Below, piece after piece: positions 16,993 to 25,306 of a stretch of DNA of 64,000 nt (position 1 is its first letter; each line of letters begins with the position of its first letter). The notes beneath the pieces are model-generated. The model was given only the letters and a program-made list of their open reading frames with translations, did not search any database and had not been told where the DNA came from. Source of the DNA: Pedobacter sp. BAL39 (GTDB lineage: Bacteria > Bacteroidota > Bacteroidia > Sphingobacteriales > Sphingobacteriaceae). The position numbers and the translations under genes are program-made. The DNA lies in assembly GCF_000170795.1 (NCBI RefSeq), contig NZ_ABCM01000002.1, positions 62,001 to 126,000 of the forward strand. The letters run 5' to 3'.

Positions 16993-17445
16993 CTACCCCT
17001 GGTCTGGTATTTCAGGTTCAACCAGTTTGATGAGCTTTTCCAATGACTCCTGCCAACCCAGGTAACACATCTCGATCGGTATGATAGCAGGTATGTTTTC
17101 CTGCAGGATTTCCAATTCCGTTCCCACAAACGTCTTTTTTAAGCGGATGGTATTGACCATCGTTCCTGGGAGATTCGGATCATCAAATTTATCCGTGAAT
17201 TTAAGCAGTTCATTTGGCTTCACCTCCAGATATTCGCCGCCGAAGGAATTGCTGCTCCCGGTTGTGAAGTTCTGAAATGACATTTTAAACGTTCCGCCTA
17301 CTTGTACATCCATATGATGTACCGTACCTAGAAACCCGTAGGGAGGCATCCACCAGGCGAGGGCTACAGGCTCGGTAAATGCACGGTATAACTTTTCCGG
17401 AGAGGTTTTGATTACTCGGTGTAAGGTTACTTTGTTTTCTGACAT
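16993..17445 (-). CDS. SRPBCC (AHSA1-type) domain protein
   Basis: A 150-aa START-like (SRPBCC) fold protein of the Activator-of-Hsp90-ATPase-1 subgroup. The typical start 'VTLHRVIKTSPEKLYRAFTEPVALAWWMPP', given here in parts as VTLHRVIKTSPEKLY and RAFTEPVALAWWMPP, is followed by 'GGTFKMSF', 'GEYLEVKPNELLKFTDKF' and the C-terminal 'GWQESLEKLIKLVE' helix. These proteins bind hydrophobic ligands in a deep cavity; in bacteria most have no known partner. The gene is monocistronic, with a 595-bp non-coding region upstream. Confidence 0.92.
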   Translation of the reverse strand: MSENKVTLHRVIKTSPEKLYRAFTEPVALAWWMPPYGFLGTVHHMDVQVGGTFKMSFQNFTTGSSNSFGGEYLEVKPNELLKFTDKFDDPNLPGTMVNTIRLKKTFVGTELEILQENIPAIIPIEMCYLGWQESLEKLIKLVEPEIPDQG

Positions 17446-18040
17446 CGTATAGCGTTTTTATGTTCCTGATTCTGGCCTTCGGTATTGCCCGTTTTTTTTG
17501 GTGGTTACTGCTCCACGCGATCTTTATCAAAGATGATGGTAATAAATGAAATCCAACAGGGGCTAAAACGACATTATCAGGGGTCACTTGCGGTAATGGA
17601 AAATACAGAACTGCTCATGTCCAGAAAAATGGATGACGCATTAATTTCGGTTTGCTAAAACAGCACAGCTGTTGATACTGTTGTCCAACATTGTATGTTT
17701 TTGTGGATCATCGCTACATAAAAGACAATCGGCATTAACATCCATATTCATCTCGTTTACAAGCGAATATTAAATTGCAATGAAAAATGTATTTATGAAT
17801 ATGCTTGATTATCAGTCAGTTTTGTGCTTGTAGTTTTTGCTGTTCAATACGGATTAAAGTTTGGTCGGTTCGGTTTCGTTCCCGGAGATTTTAATTGCTT
17901 TTATGGCCTGGTTATTGTTTTTGTACGGTATTGGTAAACCTGATCAAGCCTTGAAAATTAAATTTGATTTCTATTATGGAAATTAGTTCGGATGATGGGA
18001 TCGTGATCTAAAATAAAGCAAATAAAACTAACGCCAGACC
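17446..18040. other. Non-coding gap upstream of the VgrG operon
   Basis: No gene is visible on either strand. The region is AT-rich and separates the divergent AHSA1 and vgrG genes, so it should hold the VgrG operon promoter. I could not identify a convincing TTG-N20-TAnnTTTG element or repeat. Confidence 0.45.
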
Positions 18041-19849
18041 ATGGAATTGAAAACTGTTATAGAGCTGGAGGTCGATGGAACCCCAATTATTCATTTTAAC
18101 AACTTTAAACTGATTCAAAAATTCAACAGCCACCATGAATTCGAACTTTCGATCAATTACGATGTAATTGAAGCCAGTGGGAACATCAAACTCGGTGAAG
18201 CCCAGCGTTGGATTGGTGCTGTATTCACAGCAAGCTTCAATTCCGGTCAGAATAACTTCCGTGGGATTGTATGCGAAGTGAGCCTGTCACAACAGCATGG
18301 TTTGCGTTCCAATATCATTGTTAAAGGTTTTTCTACTTCCATTGTGCTTGAGTCAGGACCCAAACTGCAGTCATTCAATGAGAAGAAACTCGATGAAATC
18401 GTTAAAAAGGTAGCTGAGAAATGTATGCAGGGGCAGTGTGAGCTGAGTGCCAAAGCAAGTTACCAGGATCAGATTGGGTATCAGACACAGTTTAAGGAAA
18501 GCGACTTTGGTTTCATCAACCGGCTCTCATTTGAGTATGGAGAATGGTTTTACTATGACGGTGTTAACCTTTGCTTCGGTAAGCCGGACAAACTTCCTGA
18601 AGTGGAACTCACACTTGGAAGGAACCTTTCTGTCCTCAATTCCGCGGTGAGGGTATTGCCGATGCAGTTCTCCAATTACAGCTATCAGTCTTCAACGGAT
18701 GATTTACTCGATGGCAAAGCGGAAGGCAGCAATAGCATGAGCAACAGCTACATTGATACGGCCATCTCGCGCTCTAAAGAGGTATTCAGCTCTAGCTCCA
18801 ACTTGCCTGTTAAGCCCAGGACCATCAATAAACAGCAACTGGATACCTTGGGTAATAGCCGCCAGGCAGGTATCGCCGCCGGACTAACGGATGTTCATGG
18901 TGAAAGTACTGTTGCAGCACTTGCCATTGGCAGCATTGCAGACATTCAGGTGTCCATAAGAGAGGGGCTGGCGAGCTTCAATCAGCAGTCGCTTGACAAA
19001 TACCTCATCACCGAAATAACCCATGAGATCGACGGCCTGTCCCGTTATAAAAATACTTTTAAAGGAGTTCCTGCAGATACATCCGTCATACCCAGCACTC
19101 CCTATCTGACGCCAATTGCGGAAGCTCAGGTAGCTACAGTTAAAGAAAACCTCGATCCTGAGAATAAAGGTCGCGTGCGTGTACAGATGTTATGGCAACA
19201 ACACAATGACATGACCGATTGGATCCGCGTGCTGACGCCGGATGGTGGCAGCAGCGACCTGATCAGTCAGAATAGGGGCTACGTATTTGTGCCCGAAATT
19301 GGCGACCAGGTGATCCTTGGCTTCCGGTACAATGACCCCAATCGTCCATTTGTGATGGGTAGCGTGTTTCATGGGCGTACAGCGGCGGGTGGATATGAGC
19401 AAAACCACCTGAAGAGCATCACCACGCGCAGTGGTCACCTCATTGAGTTTGACGATGACCAAGAAACACAGGGGATTACCATCCGCGACCACAACAGCAA
19501 CAAAATACACATCGATACCAAAGGGAATAACATTACGGTGACTGCTCTGGAGACCATGACCTTCAATGCGAAAAATCTGAACATCAATGTCCAGGAAGAT
19601 ATGACCGTAAACGTCAACCGCAACATGATCACTCAGGTGACGCAAGGCAATAAAATCAATGTAGGGAAGCAATATGAGCTGTTTGCGGACAACATTAAGT
19701 CGGAGGCAACCAACAATTATGTCGTCAATGCAAAGAAAGTTGACAAAACTGCCGATCATGTCAACATCAATAGTAAAGCTGAAAATCTGACCCTGTTTTC
19801 TGGAAAATCGGTGGTGTCAAAAAGTGTTGAAAAGAACAAACTCTTCTAA
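18041..19849 (+). CDS. vgrG: VgrG-type secretion spike protein
   Basis: A 602-aa VgrG homologue, the trimeric spike at the tip of type VI secretion (or related contractile) systems. Residues 1-350 form the gp27-like base. Residues about 366-450 form the gp5-like OB-fold ('NKGRVRVQMLWQQ', 'GGSSDLISQNRGYVFVPEIG' and 'NRPFVMGSVFHG'). A beta-helix needle follows ('SGHLIEFDDDQETQGITIRD', then 'NNITVTALETMTFNAKNLNI' and similar strands). There is no C-terminal effector extension. It opens a six-gene run and its stop overlaps the next start by one base (TAATG), so translation is probably coupled. No TssB, TssC, Hcp or ClpV genes are in the window. Confidence 0.93.
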   Translation: MELKTVIELEVDGTPIIHFNNFKLIQKFNSHHEFELSINYDVIEASGNIKLGEAQRWIGAVFTASFNSGQNNFRGIVCEVSLSQQHGLRSNIIVKGFSTSIVLESGPKLQSFNEKKLDEIVKKVAEKCMQGQCELSAKASYQDQIGYQTQFKESDFGFINRLSFEYGEWFYYDGVNLCFGKPDKLPEVELTLGRNLSVLNSAVRVLPMQFSNYSYQSSTDDLLDGKAEGSNSMSNSYIDTAISRSKEVFSSSSNLPVKPRTINKQQLDTLGNSRQAGIAAGLTDVHGESTVAALAIGSIADIQVSIREGLASFNQQSLDKYLITEITHEIDGLSRYKNTFKGVPADTSVIPSTPYLTPIAEAQVATVKENLDPENKGRVRVQMLWQQHNDMTDWIRVLTPDGGSSDLISQNRGYVFVPEIGDQVILGFRYNDPNRPFVMGSVFHGRTAAGGYEQNHLKSITTRSGHLIEFDDDQETQGITIRDHNSNKIHIDTKGNNITVTALETMTFNAKNLNINVQEDMTVNVNRNMITQVTQGNKINVGKQYELFADNIKSEATNNYVVNAKKVDKTADHVNINSKAENLTLFSGKSVVSKSVEKNKLF

Positions 19850-20919
19850 TGGTCATGCAGATGCAGTCAGATCCAACGCCGACAAATGGGCTAGCTCCCG
19901 CGCTGAATCCTCTGGGGTTGCATCGCGTTTATGGTGTCTTATTTGAGATCATAAAAGGGGGAAAAGAAACCAGCATTCATTTTGAGGCAGCGCTAAGCTG
20001 CGATCAGAAACTCGCTGACTATTATTATATATATCAATTGAATAGGGGGCCACTGTATATCAATAACAGTATGCCCGAAATGCTTATCGATCAGCTGAAT
20101 GCCAGCTGTGGCCAGGTGATCTATCCCCTGCAGGTAATCACCGGCCCGATGGGCGACTTTAAAGGGGTGAACAATAAAAAAGAAATCCTTCAACGCTGGA
20201 TCGATGTAAAGCCTGAACTGGAAAGATACTATAAAGGTGCGCTTCCCATGAGTGTTATTGCCGAGATGGACAAAGCGCTGAATGACAATAGCAGGCTGCT
20301 AAACAGTATTTTAAGTGATCAGTTTATTGCTGTCTATTTCTCTGACGCTTATGAGCTGTCCAGGCGCTGGGGGGCTGGTGAAACCAGGCGTGGAATTCCG
20401 GTGCTCCCGTTTACCAGAGCGCAGGATTATCGTCTGGATTATCAAACCGACTTCAGCCCAACTGATAACGGTACTTTTCGTGTGCAGTTCAGCGGGACAT
20501 ATGTGGATGACAGAAGCGCCGAAGATCTGCACAAAAAACGACCTGTAGCGGTAGCCGATGCATTATCGGGCACAGCCACTCCCGTGACGGGGGCGGCAAA
20601 TCTGAACTATGATTTTTACAGTGCAGATGGTACCATCGCTTCAGTAACGGGATCGTACCATCTTCGTTTGATGGACGAGCTGCATGAAGTAAGGCTGCAG
20701 ATTTATCATCTTAAAGAAAAAGACAAGGCATCAAATGATAATTCGCAGAACGTTGAAAAGGACGGTCAGAATACGGAGGGGGGTAGACTCCATGATGTTG
20801 GCAGGCAGCTGAAGGATACTGGTGTGACGAACCTGCGGCAAGGTGCTGAGTCAAGGTTGATGGAGACAGAAACGGTGCAGAACAGCAAAAAAGGATTCTT
20901 TTCATTTTTAAATTTTTGA
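19849..20919 (+). CDS. Unknown VgrG-associated protein, possible adaptor
   Basis: A 356-aa soluble protein without a recognisable domain. The N-terminal part contains 'LHRVYGVLFEIIKGGKETSI', the middle is helical with 'YYYIYQLNRGPLYINNSMPE', and residues 190-290 are beta-rich ('DYRLDYQTDFSPTDNGTFRV', 'YHLRLMDELHEVRLQIYHL'). The last 60 residues are polar and Gln/Asn-rich and end in a hydrophobic 'KKGFFSFLNF'. Its position between vgrG and the PAAR-like gene, coupled to vgrG by a one-base overlap, suggests an adaptor or chaperone that loads the effector onto the spike; this is inference from gene order only. No signal peptide is seen. Confidence 0.7.
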   Translation: MVMQMQSDPTPTNGLAPALNPLGLHRVYGVLFEIIKGGKETSIHFEAALSCDQKLADYYYIYQLNRGPLYINNSMPEMLIDQLNASCGQVIYPLQVITGPMGDFKGVNNKKEILQRWIDVKPELERYYKGALPMSVIAEMDKALNDNSRLLNSILSDQFIAVYFSDAYELSRRWGAGETRRGIPVLPFTRAQDYRLDYQTDFSPTDNGTFRVQFSGTYVDDRSAEDLHKKRPVAVADALSGTATPVTGAANLNYDFYSADGTIASVTGSYHLRLMDELHEVRLQIYHLKEKDKASNDNSQNVEKDGQNTEGGRLHDVGRQLKDTGVTNLRQGAESRLMETETVQNSKKGFFSFLNF

Positions 20920-20923
20920 GGAT

Positions 20924-21397
20924 ATGAGTGAACAGCATTTGGTTTGCCAGGGGGCAATTTGCTTGTGTAAGTTCGGGACGACTCCGGATGAGCTCAAGGT
21001 AGATTCGCAAAAGAAACATTTTATCAATGATGAGCAGGGGGCAGAAAAGCCGCTTGGCAATACAAAAGACCTGGGACAGCCCTTTAAAGCCAAAACTTTC
21101 GGGAGCTGTAAGAAGTCGAACAACAATCCCTGTAAGCCTGCCATTACCAAATGGGAGGGTTTCTACGAAAATGTAGTACTCGATAACGGGGGACAAATTT
21201 TACTCGAGAAAAGCAAGGCCACCTGTGCGGTGGCAGGTTCGGCCTGTGTGGAATTCACTTTTCACGGGCAGACGGCAGCCATGGGGAATGCCCAGGCAAA
21301 AAAGGCAGAAGAGGAATCATCGGCCTTTCTCAACCCGATGTTGAATATTAAAAAAATTGACGATTATACTGGAAGCTTCAGTCTGCCGGTCGCCTAG
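20924..21397 (+). CDS. DUF4280 PAAR-like spike-tip protein
   Basis: A 157-aa Cys-rich protein matching the DUF4280/PAAR-like group. It starts with 'LVCQGAICLCKFG', continues with 'FGSCKKSNNNPCKP' and 'KATCAVAGSACVEF', and has the PAAR-style 'FHGQTAAMGNAQ' near residue 118. PAAR proteins form the metal-bound cone that sharpens the VgrG spike; the clustered cysteines are plausible Zn ligands. It lies 4 bp after the previous gene and 11 bp before the large candidate effector, which supports a role in capping VgrG and holding that cargo. Confidence 0.85.
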   Translation: MSEQHLVCQGAICLCKFGTTPDELKVDSQKKHFINDEQGAEKPLGNTKDLGQPFKAKTFGSCKKSNNNPCKPAITKWEGFYENVVLDNGGQILLEKSKATCAVAGSACVEFTFHGQTAAMGNAQAKKAEEESSAFLNPMLNIKKIDDYTGSFSLPVA

Positions 21398-21408
21398 CAA
21401 TTATATTT

Positions 21409-24321
21409 ATGCGTAAAATTAAGGAAGTTAAAGTAACCGTTCCTGCCTCCGTGGGCAGCTTGAATACTTCTAATCATCTGATCATGCTCAACCGTGGTGG
21501 TTCTTTCACCATCGAAGCCATAGGGGAAGAGGATGGTGTTGCAGACCCCAATGAGATTGTGCTTACAGTAAGGGGTAAAAGACCTGCAGGGCGTACTGCT
21601 CCAGCCAAACCAGCGACGCCGGCGCCACCTCCTCCGGATCCGCTGAAAGACTTCTTTTGGATCTGGAATACGATGAGCGAACGTACCTTCAGTAGCGCCG
21701 ACAGGAATACTGGCTTAAATGGACACATCCTTAACCTTACCTACCCGCCTGCATTGGAAGGCGGCGGTCTGGCGTGGATTGAACCTTTTTATCCGGAACA
21801 GGGACCCATCAATAAATTGCCAAATGGCTATTTTATCGCCGCCCGGGGGGTACCGAAGATCCTCTCGGCTGTATGGCGTGAGTATAGTGAAAATAACGAC
21901 GGCAGGATCATCAACGGCAACCTGAAGAAATTTAACCAGAGTGTGCAGCTGCACGTGTATACACAGGGCCTTTATGGGCATGATGTACTGGTCAACCTCA
22001 TGGACAGGGATGTTGCCACGGCGAACGACCTCCTGATGATCGATAACAATCGTCAGTATGGTGCTCCTGTAGCTTATTTCACATCCGAGGTCCGCGTTTA
22101 CGAGATGCTGCCGGACGAGAAGGATATGCAGCTTAGGGTGGCTTCTCCGCTTAGCCCAAGTGGCGACGGACAGCAGGCCAGCAAACACTATGTTCAGAAA
22201 ACGATCTTAAACGTCCTCATTGAAAAGGGATGGATCGAACAGGGTGGGGAACGGCTGAAGATATTTCCTGAAGTGCAGATTCCCTCCAAACCGGATAAAG
22301 AATCTTTCAGTGATGTGTTTATCAATGTGCAGAGCGAACAGAAAGAAGATAGTCCTTTGACAAAAACAGGTAATAATCCTGTGGTTGTGGACCAGATCCC
22401 GACAGATATTGCAGCTTTCAAGCCATGCAAATATACCGCGATTGAGCTTAGTATCCCCGAAAAAAATGAGCAGACGCTGAAAGATGAGATGAAGGTGATC
22501 ACACTCTTCCAGCAGGGCGGCACACATCGTACCCTGCGTCCTTTTGAGGTCGTAACCGGTGAAACTTCGGGTCTGCAAAAGATCAAGCTGACTCTCCATC
22601 AGCTGCAAACCCTGGAGTCCGATTGTTCTGAGCAACCCGGAAACAAACATAAGGGCAGAGTACTGAAACTGATTGATTATCCGGAGAGTACTGTTGACAT
22701 CAACAACCCTAAGTCTACCGGTGGTAAAAGCGACTGGAGCGGACAGGGGGGAGGTAATTTCGGTCTTTTTGGTGTTCAGGCATCAACTACGCAAAATATA
22801 GGACATGCTGCCCTGCCACTGGAAATCAGCCAGCAAACGGATAGTGTGATTGAATTTAATGCACGCCACATCTATAAGAAGGATCCTGTGGTCATCTCGC
22901 TTTTCGGCAAGAGTTTGAGGCTGCCCTGGATTCTCCGGTATTTTTGGATCGGTAAAAATGTACAGGGCAGTCCATACATCGTCCAGGCCAGTACTTGCAG
23001 GCACCGGCTTAATGTGATGATTTATCCTTACCCTGATGTGGCATGGGAGATGGTCTTTCAATTTAAGGTTTCCGGCGCTAAGGAGAAACCGAATTACACT
23101 GGCTATGCACCTGCGCCGCGCCGCCCGGTAAGGGACAAGTTCAAGGGGCTGGACTGGTCTTTTGATTTCTCCCTCAAATCCAGCTGGAACGGCGGAGAGA
23201 AGTTTGATGTGACCGCCGATCTGAAGGATAGCATTTTCGAGAAATTGAAGACGGTGAAGAAGATGGGCGAGATGGTCACCGGGCTGATGTTTGGAGAACA
23301 CAACTCAGAAGATACTGAAAACCGACGTCCGGATGCTGAGGCACAGATGCGTCTTGAAGAGGCGCGCCAGCGTTTTGGCAATGAGCAAAATACAGCGCTG
23401 CTGCGTCGGCAGGAGGAAGAGCGTGTGCAGGCTGAGCTGCAGATGGAGCGCGACAACATGAGAAATCATAACAGCAATTCCACGGACTATCGCGAAGCGG
23501 TGACGCGATTGAGAAGTCTTACAGAAAGGGCTACTTCCCTTAAGCGCGATCTTGTAGGATTTGACATTGTATGGCCGGAACTCAATGCTACCTTTAAGTG
23601 GCAGCGCGTAAATACGCGTTCCAATCAGCGCGACGACCTGCAGAACCTTACGGGGGTGATGTTGTCCGGGCACCTTGAAGCAAGTCCGCTGATCGGGCTG
23701 GAGGCCTACTTTGACTTCCTGGCACTTGTGCAACGTCTGCACCCGATTGCCCTGGCCGTAATTGCCGCGGTGGATCTGGCCATGCACCTGATTGGCGATG
23801 GCAGCAAGATTGTTGTAGAATTCCGAGTGAAAGGAACTGTTGGCGGAAAGTTACAGGGCTTCCTGAATACACTTACGCTTGAAAATTCGTTTAACGGAGA
23901 AGACCGGGCGGTAAATGGGAAACCTGCCATCACCTTTACGGGAGCGCTGGAGTTCAGTGCAAAGATTGAGATCAAGATAGAGGTACGGAAAGATTATGTC
24001 TTTGTATCTGTACAGGGAGGCGCACAGGCAAGCATCACCGCTGTTGCAAAGTTCTCCGCACGGGCCCAGATGGGAAGTGACGAACAGGGTTTCTTCACGG
24101 AGTATTTCGGTACGTTTGAAGGACTGGAAGTGATTGGCAAGGTGAAGGTGGAAGGAGACGTTTCGATGAGAAAAGCCGAGACACCAAGCACTCCTGCGAA
24201 TGCCCCCCGGGAAAATCAGTCCATACTGAAAGGTGGTACTGAAGGTGAGATCAAATATCAGGCGATTGATAAGATGGATGAGACTCAACTCACAAAGTTG
24301 TATTTTGGCCTTTCTGAATAA
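21409..24321 (+). CDS. Large unrecognised protein, candidate VgrG-delivered effector
   Basis: A 970-aa protein without a recognised catalytic domain. Visible parts are: a beta-rich N-terminus (1-60, 'NHLIMLNRGGSFTIEAIG'), a Pro/Ala hinge (about 63-79, 'PATPAPPPPDP'), a large mixed region (80-620), a charged coiled coil (about 637-690, 'MRLEEARQRF ... RRQEEERVQAELQMERD'), a hydrophobic helix pair (about 777-797, 'LHPIALAVIAAVDLAMHLIG'), and a C-terminal beta-rich domain (about 800-930). The hinge followed by a coiled coil and one hydrophobic hairpin suggests a membrane-active or pore-forming cargo, but this is inference. No signal peptide is present, as expected for a cargo injected by a spike. 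The codon use matches the rest of the operon. Confidence 0.8.
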   Translation: MRKIKEVKVTVPASVGSLNTSNHLIMLNRGGSFTIEAIGEEDGVADPNEIVLTVRGKRPAGRTAPAKPATPAPPPPDPLKDFFWIWNTMSERTFSSADRNTGLNGHILNLTYPPALEGGGLAWIEPFYPEQGPINKLPNGYFIAARGVPKILSAVWREYSENNDGRIINGNLKKFNQSVQLHVYTQGLYGHDVLVNLMDRDVATANDLLMIDNNRQYGAPVAYFTSEVRVYEMLPDEKDMQLRVASPLSPSGDGQQASKHYVQKTILNVLIEKGWIEQGGERLKIFPEVQIPSKPDKESFSDVFINVQSEQKEDSPLTKTGNNPVVVDQIPTDIAAFKPCKYTAIELSIPEKNEQTLKDEMKVITLFQQGGTHRTLRPFEVVTGETSGLQKIKLTLHQLQTLESDCSEQPGNKHKGRVLKLIDYPESTVDINNPKSTGGKSDWSGQGGGNFGLFGVQASTTQNIGHAALPLEISQQTDSVIEFNARHIYKKDPVVISLFGKSLRLPWILRYFWIGKNVQGSPYIVQASTCRHRLNVMIYPYPDVAWEMVFQFKVSGAKEKPNYTGYAPAPRRPVRDKFKGLDWSFDFSLKSSWNGGEKFDVTADLKDSIFEKLKTVKKMGEMVTGLMFGEHNSEDTENRRPDAEAQMRLEEARQRFGNEQNTALLRRQEEERVQAELQMERDNMRNHNSNSTDYREAVTRLRSLTERATSLKRDLVGFDIVWPELNATFKWQRVNTRSNQRDDLQNLTGVMLSGHLEASPLIGLEAYFDFLALVQRLHPIALAVIAAVDLAMHLIGDGSKIVVEFRVKGTVGGKLQGFLNTLTLENSFNGEDRAVNGKPAITFTGALEFSAKIEIKIEVRKDYVFVSVQGGAQASITAVAKFSARAQMGSDEQGFFTEYFGTFEGLEVIGKVKVEGDVSMRKAETPSTPANAPRENQSILKGGTEGEIKYQAIDKMDETQLTKLYFGLSE

Positions 24322-24337
24322 CCTGTTGAAAAATACA

Positions 24338-25288
24338 ATGAAAAGAATAATTATTTATCTGTTAATGGGCGCTTCACTAACATCATGCGCACAAAAAGAA
24401 AAGAAAATGAACACTGCTTCAATAGCTGATTTATACAAAGAAGTAAAATTTAAAGAACAGAAGATTAGTTACCGGGCGGGAATACAGGTTGGTGCCTGTA
24501 ATTTTCAGCTCCTCATCAATGATGTGCCCGTTGCGCAGAACTTTGGCGATGTACAGGGAACTTTCAGCACGAGCTCTCCCATCAACAGCGTATTGCTGAA
24601 AGGAGGGAGGCAAACTTTTAAACTGCTCCTCTATCCTGGGTTTCACAACAACCAGCCATTAACCACCTTGTCGGAAAATGTACGGGTACGGGTGGCCATA
24701 GAAGGGCTGAAGTATGAAGGTGAAGGTGTGAAAACTGTGGTGTCACCCTACGAAATCATCCAGGTGCCATCCGCAGAAGAGCCTTTTGTCTTCGGCGGTA
24801 AGCCTACTGCCGTTTATGAGGGTACCTTCTCCGTAAACCTTCCTTATGAAGTAACAGGCTGGTCGAAAAGTAAAGACCTTCGAAAAGAAGATCCTGATGT
24901 ATTGCTGAAGCAGGTGCTTGCCGCTAACCAGTATTTCTCCAACCTGATTACCAAAAAGGACGAACAGGGATTACAGGAAATGGTGTATCAGAAAGAAAAG
25001 AACTACGCACAGATGATGTTTCTGGATCAGGCTGCTACCGCCAATCAATGGGCAAGCTATACCCAGAATTTTAAGGATCCCACATTGGAGATGCGCCCTC
25101 TCGAGCATTATAGGCTGAAGTTTTATGGTGATGGACGCCTGGTGACACTAGAGCGTACAGACATTGCCAATTTAGGTGAGCCTGCGCTGCGCGCCAGGTA
25201 TCAGGAGAATGGCCGTAATATGATCAATGCGTTTTACCTTTATCTGCATAAACCTGAAGGCAGCGACAAACTTGAAGTGATTCACTAA
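24338..25288 (+). CDS. Lipoprotein, candidate immunity protein for the VgrG-operon effector
   Basis: A 316-aa protein that begins with a lipoprotein signal peptide and lipobox ('MKRIIIYLLMGASLTSC', Cys17). The rest is soluble: a beta-rich domain (about 35-165) that includes 'SYRAGIQVGACNFQLLINDV' and 'GRQTFKLLLYPGFHNNQPL', then a helical section ('DPDVLLKQVLAANQYFSNLI'). I choose the ATG at 24338; an upstream in-frame start at 24233 would overlap the effector gene by 89 bp and displace the signal peptide. Immunity to periplasm- or membrane-targeted type VI effectors is often a lipoprotein encoded next to the effector, which fits the 16-bp spacing, but the pairing is not shown by sequence. Confidence 0.8.
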   Translation: MKRIIIYLLMGASLTSCAQKEKKMNTASIADLYKEVKFKEQKISYRAGIQVGACNFQLLINDVPVAQNFGDVQGTFSTSSPINSVLLKGGRQTFKLLLYPGFHNNQPLTTLSENVRVRVAIEGLKYEGEGVKTVVSPYEIIQVPSAEEPFVFGGKPTAVYEGTFSVNLPYEVTGWSKSKDLRKEDPDVLLKQVLAANQYFSNLITKKDEQGLQEMVYQKEKNYAQMMFLDQAATANQWASYTQNFKDPTLEMRPLEHYRLKFYGDGRLVTLERTDIANLGEPALRARYQENGRNMINAFYLYLHKPEGSDKLEVIH

Positions 25289-25306
25289 CCGTTTAATCTG
25301 CCTACA

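Noticed and set aside
21715-24288. Several long minus-strand open frames (up to 172 aa)
   Set aside because: They lie antisense to the 970-aa protein gene, overlap one another and have low-complexity or unlikely compositions; the plus-strand frame is the coding one.
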